A stretch of DNA of 13,031 nucleotides from Beijerinckiaceae bacterium (GTDB taxonomy: Bacteria; Pseudomonadota; Alphaproteobacteria; Rhizobiales; Beijerinckiaceae), in NCBI GenBank assembly GCA_947455285.1, contig CANGOK010000067.1:1-13031 (forward strand). Direction: 5' to 3'. How positions within the stretch are numbered: the first letter of the stretch is position 1; every line of letters starts with the position of its first letter. The translations under genes and the position numbers were made by a program. Shown piece by piece: positions 7,100 through 13,031 of the stretch. The notes beneath the pieces are model-generated. The model was not told the origin of the DNA. It did not search any database and saw nothing but the letters and a program-made list of their open reading frames with translations.

Positions 7100-7128
7100 T
7101 TGACCATTTCCACCCATCTTGTTAGTGA
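7100..7128 (+). promoter_or_regulatory. possible promoter for the lplT-aas fusion gene
   Basis: TTGACC at 7100-7105 resembles a -35 box. Seventeen bases later TAGTGA (7123-7128) occupies the -10 position, though it matches the -10 consensus poorly. It overlaps the palindrome at 7121-7140, so a bound repressor would block it. This is a tentative placement. Confidence 0.35.
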
Positions 7129-7140
7129 ATATTCACTCAC
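7121..7140. promoter_or_regulatory. 20-base palindrome, candidate TetR operator
   Basis: The core AGTGAATATTCACT (7124-7137) is a perfect 14-bp palindrome, and 18 of the 20 bases across 7121-7140 are symmetric. It lies 42 bases before the ATG of the fusion gene. Another AGTGAG follows at 7147-7152 and could pair with CTCAC at 7136-7140. AT-rich perfect palindromes of this size are typical of TetR-family operators, and a TetR gene closes the same operon. From memory, the core resembles the fatty-acid-responsive FadR box of Bacillus (TGAATGA...TCATTCA). Binding by the local regulator is inference. Confidence 0.7.
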
Positions 7141-7182
7141 GCAAAAAGTGAGAAAGACGCGAAGGGTCGGGAGACGGAGGTC

Positions 7183-10100
7183 ATGTTCACCAGGTTAATG
7201 TCGGCAAGGCGTTTCGCGCCTCTGTTCTGGTGCCAGTTCTTCTCCGCATTCAACGACAACTTCGTGCGCCAGATGCTGGCCATGCTGATCCTGTTCAAAC
7301 TTGGACAGGAGGCGGCAGGCTCGCTAATCACGCTGGCGGTGGGCGTTTTCATAGCACCGTCGCTGCTCTTGTCCGCGCTCGGCGGCGAGATCGCAGACTC
7401 CCACGACAAGGCGGATATCACGAGGCGATTGAAACTGGCGGAAATTGGCGTCCAGATCATCGCCGCCGCCGGCTTCTGGTTCAGCTCCCTGCCGCTCCTT
7501 TACACCGCCATGTTCGGGCTTGGCGTAATCGCGGCGCTCTTTGGACCGATCAAATACGGCATCCTGCCCGATCACCTCGAAACCCATGAGCTGCCGACCG
7601 GCAACGCCCTGATAGAAGGCGCGACCTTTCTGGCGATCCTTTGCGGGCTCATTGTCGGAGGATATGCGGCGGACAATGCGCGAGAACCCATCAACGTCGT
7701 CGCGCAATTGATGGTCGTCGCGGTGCTTTGCTGGGGGACAAGCCACTTCATCCCCGCAACAGGCGCGGCGGCGCCCAATCTTCGCCCATCAGCGAATGTC
7801 TTCGCCTCGACGGGGCGGCTGATGAAGGAGCTCGCCGCCGATCAACGCCTATGGACGAGCGCCATCGCGGTGAGCTGGTTCTGGATGACCGGCGCCATTG
7901 CGCTCTCGCTCGCCCCGGTCCTCATCAAGACCCGCATCGGCGGCGGCATCGATGTGGAGACGGCCATCAGCGCGCTTTTCGCCATTGGCGTCGGGATAGG
8001 CTCGATCCTCGCAGCCGTCGTCTCCCAAGGGCGCATACGCCTGCTGCCTGTCCCGCTCTCCGGCGTGGTTATGGCGGTGTTTCTGATTGATCTGGGAGTT
8101 GCGACCATTGGTCTGCCCAAGGCGGTGAGCGAGGTCGCACTGACGGCCTTCTTCACCAGCGCAGCGGGCCTTCGCATCGCCGTCGACGTCATCGGGCTCG
8201 CGGCCGCAGGCGGCATGTTCGTGGTGCCTATCTTCTCCGCCGTTCAGGCCTGGGCCGGGGAAGACCGCCGCGCGCGCGTCATCGCGGCCGTCAATATCCT
8301 GAACTCCATCTTTATCGTGGGGGGATCTCTCATTGTCGCGGCCCTTCAGGGCGCAGGCGCAAGCGAACCTGCGCTTCTTCTGGCGCTGGGGCTGCTCAAT
8401 GTGGCCTTCGGACTCTGGCTGTTCCGCGCCCTGCCCGGAAACCTCGTCGGCGAGGCGCTGAACGCGATCTTCAAATTGGCCTTCCGCCTTGAAGTGCGCG
8501 GACTAGAAAATCTCGAAGCAGCCGGCGAGCGTTGCGTCATCGCGCTCAACCACGTGTCCTTTCTTGACGCGCCTGTCATCTTGTCAATCCTCGACAACAA
8601 GCCGGTTTTCGCCATCGACTGGCAGATCGCCAAGGCCTGGTGGGTGAAGCCCTTCCTAGGGATCGCGCGCTGCTTTCCCATGGACCCATCCAAGCCCCTG
8701 TCGACGCGCAGCCTCATCAAGGAAGTCCGGGACGGCCAGCATCTCGTAATTTTCCCGGAAGGACGCCTCACCGTCACGGGCTCGCTGATGAAGATTTATG
8801 ACGGCGCCGCGATGATAGCTGACAAAAGCGACGCCATGGTCGTACCCGTGCGCCTCGAAGGCCTCGATCGGACGCCCTTCACTCGGCTCAGCCATCTCAA
8901 GCTGCGTCGCAAGTTCTTTCCCAAGGTGCGCGTGACCTTCCTGTCGCCGCGCAAACTCGTCCTCGACCAGAACCTCGTGGGGCGCAGGCGCCGACAAGCG
9001 GCAGGCGCAGCGCTCTATGACATCATGTCGGATCTGCTTTTCGAGACCACATCGACCCATGGAACCCTGACCAACGCCCTGCATGAAAGCATCGCCCTGC
9101 TCGGCGGCTCGCGGATCATGCTGGAAGACGTCGTGACCGGCGCCATGAAGGCGCGCACGGTCGAGATTGGCGCCGCCATTCTCGCGCGCAAGATCGCTCA
9201 GATTGGCAAGCCAGGCGAGGCCATCGGCGTTATGTTGCCCAACGCCAATGGGGCCGCCGTCACCTTCTTCGGCGTGTTGCAGGCGGGACGCGTCGCGGCC
9301 ATGCTGAATTTCACTGCAGGCGCGGCCAATCTGCGCGCCGCCTGCACCGGCTCATGCGTGACGCAGATTCTTACGTCCCGGACCTTCATTGAAAAAGCGG
9401 ACCTCGGCCCCGTCGTCGCGGAACTGTCGCAACAAGCGACCATCCATTACCTTGAAGATATTCGAAAGACGGTGACGAAGCTCGACAAGTTGCGGGGCGT
9501 TCTGGAGCGCGGGCGTCCCCTTGTGGCGCGCCTGCCGGACGATCCAGCAGTGGTGCTTTTCACATCGGGTTCCGAGGGCGCCCCGAAGGGCGTCGTCCTA
9601 TCGCACCGGAACATTCTCGCCAATCTGGCGCAGGTGACGGCGCGCATCGATCTGTCACCGAACGACATCGTCTTCAATGTGCTGCCGGTGTTCCACAGCT
9701 TCGGGCTCACGGGTGGACTGCTCGCCGGCATGCTGACGGGCATGAAGGTCTTCCTCTATCCCTCGCCACTGCACTACCGCCAGATACCCGAACTGATCTA
9801 CGGAACCAACGCCACCATTCTATTTGGTACGGACACCTTCCTGATGGGCTATGCGCGCATGGCCAATCCCTACGATTTCCGGTCACTGCGCTACATCGTG
9901 GCGGGCGCAGAACGCGTGAAGGATGAAACGCGTCGGCTATATATGGAACGCTTCGGGCAACGAATTCTCGAAGCCTATGGCGTGACGGAAACATCCCCGG
10001 GATTGGCGATCAACACACCCATGTTCAACAAGTTGGGAACCGTCGGCCGCATCTTGCCCGGCATGGCGCACAGGCTCGATCCTGTGCCCGGCATCAGCGA

Positions 10101-10581
10101 TGGCGGACGTCTCTTTGTTCGTGGCCCCAATGTCATGCTGGGCTACTACCGCGTCGACAATCCCGGGGTACTCGAAGAGCCGCCAGCCGGCTGGCATGAC
10201 ACCGGCGACATCGTCTCCATGGACGCAGACCAGTTCATAACCATCAAGGGCCGCGCAAAGCGTTTCGCCAAGATCGCAGGCGAGATGGTGTCGCTCACCG
10301 CCGTCGAACAGATCTGCGGTGACTTGTGGCCGGAGCATCCCCCCGCCGTCATCGCCATGCCTGATCCCCGCAAGGGCGAACGCCTCATTATGGTCACCAC
10401 GAACATTGGCGCCACAAGGGCTGAGGTTCAGGCGTGGATGAAGGAACGAGGCGCAACGGAACTGATGTTCCCTTCGGAGCTCATCATCATCGAGGGCCTG
10501 CCACTGCTTGGCTCAGGCAAGACGGATTATGTCGAGCTCGACCGCCTCGTGCGAAGCAAGCTCGGCCTGTTAGTGGCCTGA
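7183..10581 (+). CDS. aas: LplT-like transporter fused to acyltransferase and acyl-ACP synthetase (Aas)
   Basis: A 1132-residue membrane protein joining three functions. Residues 1-405 form an LplT-like MFS module that would flip lysophospholipids inward; it opens with FWCQFFSAFNDN, as in LplT. Residues about 430-610 are a PlsC-like 1-acyltransferase with NHVSFLD (His457, Asp462) and FPEGR (524-528) followed by GSLMKIYDGA, closely like E. coli Aas. Residues about 650-1120 form an AMP-binding acyl-ACP synthetase with TSGSEGAPKG (794-803), YGVTE (932-936), TGD (1007-1009), KGR (1022-1024) and the C-terminal catalytic Lys1113 in GSGKTDY. E. coli has lplT and aas as separate neighbouring genes; here they are one chain, an arrangement I recall from other alphaproteobacteria. 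GGGAGA eight bases before the ATG supports the start. The TetR gene follows after one base, and a palindrome precedes the gene. Confidence 0.94.
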   Translation: MFTRLMSARRFAPLFWCQFFSAFNDNFVRQMLAMLILFKLGQEAAGSLITLAVGVFIAPSLLLSALGGEIADSHDKADITRRLKLAEIGVQIIAAAGFWFSSLPLLYTAMFGLGVIAALFGPIKYGILPDHLETHELPTGNALIEGATFLAILCGLIVGGYAADNAREPINVVAQLMVVAVLCWGTSHFIPATGAAAPNLRPSANVFASTGRLMKELAADQRLWTSAIAVSWFWMTGAIALSLAPVLIKTRIGGGIDVETAISALFAIGVGIGSILAAVVSQGRIRLLPVPLSGVVMAVFLIDLGVATIGLPKAVSEVALTAFFTSAAGLRIAVDVIGLAAAGGMFVVPIFSAVQAWAGEDRRARVIAAVNILNSIFIVGGSLIVAALQGAGASEPALLLALGLLNVAFGLWLFRALPGNLVGEALNAIFKLAFRLEVRGLENLEAAGERCVIALNHVSFLDAPVILSILDNKPVFAIDWQIAKAWWVKPFLGIARCFPMDPSKPLSTRSLIKEVRDGQHLVIFPEGRLTVTGSLMKIYDGAAMIADKSDAMVVPVRLEGLDRTPFTRLSHLKLRRKFFPKVRVTFLSPRKLVLDQNLVGRRRRQAAGAALYDIMSDLLFETTSTHGTLTNALHESIALLGGSRIMLEDVVTGAMKARTVEIGAAILARKIAQIGKPGEAIGVMLPNANGAAVTFFGVLQAGRVAAMLNFTAGAANLRAACTGSCVTQILTSRTFIEKADLGPVVAELSQQATIHYLEDIRKTVTKLDKLRGVLERGRPLVARLPDDPAVVLFTSGSEGAPKGVVLSHRNILANLAQVTARIDLSPNDIVFNVLPVFHSFGLTGGLLAGMLTGMKVFLYPSPLHYRQIPELIYGTNATILFGTDTFLMGYARMANPYDFRSLRYIVAGAERVKDETRRLYMERFGQRILEAYGVTETSPGLAINTPMFNKLGTVGRILPGMAHRLDPVPGISDGGRLFVRGPNVMLGYYRVDNPGVLEEPPAGWHDTGDIVSMDADQFITIKGRAKRFAKIAGEMVSLTAVEQICGDLWPEHPPAVIAMPDPRKGERLIMVTTNIGATRAEVQAWMKERGATELMFPSELIIIEGLPLLGSGKTDYVELDRLVRSKLGLLVA

Positions 10582-10582
10582 C

Positions 10583-11188
10583 ATGACAAGGACGACCCCG
10601 GCGATCAAGCCTCGCAATGGAGCCGACACAAGGGCCAGCATCGAAAAAGCGGCGCTCCGCCTCTTTGCAGAAAAGGGAGTCGAAGGCACGACGATCCGAG
10701 ATATCGCTCTTGCGGTGGGCGTAGCCGATGCGGCGCTCTATCGCTACTTCGCATCGAAGGAAGAGATCGCGGCCGAACTATTCGCGACCCACTATGGCGC
10801 GCTGGCGCGAAGCATAGACGACATCGGCGCCAAGGCCCTGCCTTTAGCCGATACGATAGCGGCGCTGGTCGATCTGCTCTGCAGTCTATTCGATGATTCG
10901 CCACATGTGTTCCGCTTCGTCCTGCTCAACCAGCATGCCCATTTGCGTTATGTGCGCGACGAAGCAAATGCGATGGAATCCCTGCGGGCGATCATGCGTC
11001 GAGCCCATTTACATGGGGAATTAGCCAGCAACGATTACGACCTATCTGCCGCCATGGCTCTGGGCGCCGTCCTTCAACCCTGCGTATTCAAGCTTTACGG
11101 TCGCCTGCCAGGTCAGATGCGAGACCGCGCGGCCGAGTTGACGGACGCCGCGCTGCGAGTGTTGCAAATCAAACCCAAATTTTCATAA
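10583..11188 (+). CDS. TetR/AcrR-family transcriptional regulator
   Basis: A 201-residue one-component repressor. The N-terminal DNA-binding domain spans about residues 15-62, with the helix-turn-helix in GTTIRDIALAVGVADAALYR (35-54) followed by YFASKEEI, the typical TetR signature. The remaining helical part (about 70-195) is the ligand and dimer domain and is not recognisable in detail. The ATG stands one base after the fusion-gene stop, so the two are co-transcribed and probably translationally coupled; no separate ribosome site is evident. The position suggests control of its own operon through the palindrome at 7121-7140. A fatty acyl or lysophospholipid-derived ligand would make sense but is inference. 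The 3' end overlaps the convergent cupin gene by 20 bases. Confidence 0.9.
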   Translation: MTRTTPAIKPRNGADTRASIEKAALRLFAEKGVEGTTIRDIALAVGVADAALYRYFASKEEIAAELFATHYGALARSIDDIGAKALPLADTIAALVDLLCSLFDDSPHVFRFVLLNQHAHLRYVRDEANAMESLRAIMRRAHLHGELASNDYDLSAAMALGAVLQPCVFKLYGRLPGQMRDRAAELTDAALRVLQIKPKFS

Positions 11189-11717
11189 GCGGACCCGTCG
11201 CGCCCGCAACGGGATCTTGCGACGGATGCGGAACCGCGGCGATTCGCGCGCACACCTCGGCGCGCATCGCAGGCTCGCCCTTGCAGAAATCCCTGCGACA
11301 CCCGCGAGGCGAGGCGCCGACAAGCAGCAGTCCTTCAGACGCGTTTTCACATCGATGACCCAAACCGGCAGGCAGAATCACGACGTCACCAACATTTAGA
11401 TCAACCGATGCGCCATGGTCGCCGCCAAGCCGTAACTTGAGCTTGCCTCGCGCCACGCCCAGCGCCGCGTGGGCGCTAGAATGGAAACGGGTGTCGGAAA
11501 AAAGGCCGCCCCGCCAGCCCTCGGTCCAGCCATGACGCGCAAATTGCGCCTCGATGCGCTCGGGAAGATCGTCGCTCATGGCGAAGATATCGCGGTAAAC
11601 AAGCGCAGGCAGCGGGCTGTTGAGAATGCAGCCATCTTCGTGAAAAAGGTATCTTTCGATTCGTTCGACCGCGGGCCTGACCGCGGTCATGCCAACGCTC
11701 GCCATGACCGCCTCCAT
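11169..11717 (-). CDS. YjlB-like cupin domain protein
   Basis: A 182-residue single-domain cupin resembling Bacillus YjlB and its proteobacterial relatives. Seen are YLFHEDGCILNSPLPALVYR (23-42), the first cupin motif as RFHSSAHAALGVARG (77-91, His79 and His83), the second as GDVVILPAGLGH (110-121, His121), then GASPRG and the family-like ending DPVAGATGPLMKIW. Three histidines could bind a metal, but the acidic residue that in my recollection follows the second histidine in many relatives (HE) is Ala84 here. The biochemical role of the family is not known to me. GAGGGAG four bases before the ATG at 11717 fixes the start. The gene is convergent with the TetR gene (20-base overlap at 11169-11188) and divergent from pepN with 117 bases between starts. 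Confidence 0.85.
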   Translation of the reverse strand: MEAVMASVGMTAVRPAVERIERYLFHEDGCILNSPLPALVYRDIFAMSDDLPERIEAQFARHGWTEGWRGGLFSDTRFHSSAHAALGVARGKLKLRLGGDHGASVDLNVGDVVILPAGLGHRCENASEGLLLVGASPRGCRRDFCKGEPAMRAEVCARIAAVPHPSQDPVAGATGPLMKIWV

Positions 11718-11778
11718 CCGTCTCCCTCAGAACGAAGCAGCCCCGTTGCAGGTTCCGCCCCACTGGAAAATCACGCCC

Positions 11779-11803
11779 CCCTTGGCGCGGCGGCGCCAAA
11801 GGG
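11779..11803 (+). promoter_or_regulatory. GC-rich hairpin upstream of pepN
   Basis: CCCTTGGCGC (11779-11788) can pair with GCGCCAAAGGG (11793-11803), with one bulged A and a four-base loop. It ends 31 bases before the pepN ATG, between the divergent cupin and pepN genes. There is no T-tract on either side, so it is not a standard terminator. It could be a leader hairpin or a protein site. Confidence 0.4.
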
Positions 11804-11834
11804 TCATAACCTCCCTATCGAGGAGAGCCTGCCC

Positions 11835-13031
11835 ATGCGCACCGACACTGCACAGCCCGTCCGCCTGAGCGATTACCGCGCGCCCGATTATCTGATCGAT
11901 TCGGTCTATCTCGACATCAGGCTGCATTTGACCGCCACGCATGTGCGCGCGCGGCTCTCCATACGCCCTAACCCACTTGGACGCCCTGGCGCCCCGCTGA
12001 GCCTCAACGGCGATGGCCTGAACGCGACAATGGCGCTGCTCGACGGCGGCGCGCTGGATCTCGACGCGAGCGTCATTAGTCCAGATGGCCTCACCATCAA
12101 GGAGCCGCCGCACAGACCTTTCGAACTTACAGTCGATACGATCGTCGACCCGTCCGCCAATACGCAGCTCATGGGCCTCTATCGATCAGGCTCGGCCTAT
12201 TGCACGCAATGCGAGGCTGAAGGGTTTCGCAGGATCACCTATTTCCTTGATCGTCCCGATGTGCTGAGCGTCTATACGACGCGCATCGAAGCTGAGAAGA
12301 CTGAAGCCCCGGTGCTGCTTGGCAATGGCAATCTCGTTGAGAGCGGCGACATCCCGGGCACATCACGCCACTATGCGGTCTGGCATGATCCCCATCCAAA
12401 ACCCTGTTATCTGTTCGCCCTTGTTGGTGGCGACCTTGGCTCAATCCACGACACATTCACAACCGTTTCGGGCCGCGTGGTCAGGCTTGGCATTTATGTC
12501 GAGCACGGAAAGGAATCCCGCGCCGACTACGCAATGGATGCGCTAAAACGCTGCATGCGTTGGGATGAGGAGGCCTTCGGCCGGGAATATGATCTCGACC
12601 AGTTCAACATCGTCGCCGTCTCCGACTTCAATATGGGCGCGATGGAGAACAAGGGACTGAACATCTTCAACGACAAATATGTGTTAGCCCTGCCAAGCAC
12701 CGCGACGGACCTTGATTACGCTCATATCGAAGGCGTGATCGCTCATGAATATTTCCACAACTGGACGGGCAACAGAATCACATGCCGCGACTGGTTCCAG
12801 CTATGCCTGAAAGAAGGCCTAACGGTTTTCCGCGATCAGGAATTCTCATCCGATCAGCGTTCGCGCCCCGTCAAGCGCATCGCCGACATCCGCACCCTGC
12901 GAGCGGCGCAGTTCCTGGAAGACTCCGGCCCACTGGCCCATAACGTGCGGCCCGAGACCTATCTCGAGATCAATAACTTCTACACGCCCACCATTTATGA
13001 AAAAGGCGCGGAAGTCATTCGGATGCTGAAG
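11835..13031 (+). CDS. pepN: aminopeptidase N (M1 family), 3' part beyond window
   Basis: The plus frame from ATG 11835 stays open for 399 codons to the right edge. It encodes the N-terminal part of PepN, a cytoplasmic zinc aminopeptidase of about 870-880 residues that removes N-terminal amino acids from peptides. Signatures are QCEAEGFRRITYFLDRPDV (starting at 125, with Glu127 likely matching the substrate-binding Glu121 of E. coli), GAMEN at 268-272, HEYFH at 304-308 with Glu305 as catalytic base, and the third zinc ligand Glu327 in KEGLT. Tyr388 in TIYEKG matches the transition-state tyrosine. All catalytic residues of the M1 core are therefore present. AGGAGAG seven bases before the ATG supports the start. 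The gene is divergent from the cupin gene and should have its own promoter; I could not identify one with confidence. Confidence 0.95.
   Translation, partial: MRTDTAQPVRLSDYRAPDYLIDSVYLDIRLHLTATHVRARLSIRPNPLGRPGAPLSLNGDGLNATMALLDGGALDLDASVISPDGLTIKEPPHRPFELTVDTIVDPSANTQLMGLYRSGSAYCTQCEAEGFRRITYFLDRPDVLSVYTTRIEAEKTEAPVLLGNGNLVESGDIPGTSRHYAVWHDPHPKPCYLFALVGGDLGSIHDTFTTVSGRVVRLGIYVEHGKESRADYAMDALKRCMRWDEEAFGREYDLDQFNIVAVSDFNMGAMENKGLNIFNDKYVLALPSTATDLDYAHIEGVIAHEYFHNWTGNRITCRDWFQLCLKEGLTVFRDQEFSSDQRSRPVKRIADIRTLRAAQFLEDSGPLAHNVRPETYLEINNFYTPTIYEKGAEVIRMLK

Noticed and set aside
11727..12113. Minus-strand frame at the cupin/pepN boundary
   Set aside because: Mostly antisense to pepN, which has a strong ribosome site and family motifs.
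1..13031. tRNA, rRNA, CRISPR array, insertion sequence or prophage remains
   Set aside because: No repeat arrays, transposase or integrase signatures, or tRNA-like cloverleaf sequences were seen on reading both strands, though small RNAs cannot be excluded by eye.

Overview
The window looks like a core-type chromosomal segment of a GC-rich alphaproteobacterium, most likely in the Hyphomicrobiales/Rhizobiales. This is inferred from codon and base composition and from two architectures: a fused LplT-PlsC-acyl-ACP synthetase gene, and an otsB gene coupled to a GH15 hydrolase. I cannot name the genus. There are no rRNA or tRNA genes, insertion sequences, phage genes or CRISPR arrays that I can recognise. 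Coding density is very high: every intergenic stretch is shorter than about 120 bases, so there is no long unexplained gap.

Left part (1-3108, all minus strand). A GH15-family hydrolase gene runs off the left edge. It is read from 1767 downwards and overlaps the stop of otsB (trehalose-6-phosphate phosphatase) by four bases. The two form a translationally coupled trehalose/alpha-glucan module that probably continues beyond the window. Next comes a small GlcG/HbpS-family protein (2677-3108) with a clear intrinsic terminator downstream (2622-2649).

Middle part (3195-7085). A class II (fuculose-phosphate type) aldolase on plus converges with a glyoxalase I gene (gloA, minus). Divergent from gloA is a zinc-type CDF efflux transporter. 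Its cytoplasmic tail is made of three tandem copies of the small CDF C-terminal domain instead of one. A 12-helix MFS transporter follows in the same direction.

Right part (7183-13031). The largest gene encodes a 1132-residue fusion: an LplT-like lysophospholipid flippase, a PlsC-like acyltransferase and an acyl-ACP synthetase. Together these make a complete lysophospholipid uptake and re-acylation machine in one polypeptide. One base after its stop begins a TetR-family regulator. A near-perfect 20-base palindrome (7121-7140) lies just upstream of the fusion gene and is the obvious candidate operator, suggesting a self-contained lipid-responsive operon. The TetR gene ends by overlapping, tail to tail, a YjlB-like cupin gene (minus). 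Divergent from the cupin is pepN (aminopeptidase N), which runs off the right edge with its catalytic zinc site inside the window.

The two edge genes (1-1767 minus and 11835-13031 plus) are open at the window boundary and were read directly by translating the sequence. I see no clearly new defence or mobile system here. The items most worth a second look are the TetR/palindrome/fusion circuit and the triplicated CDF tail.
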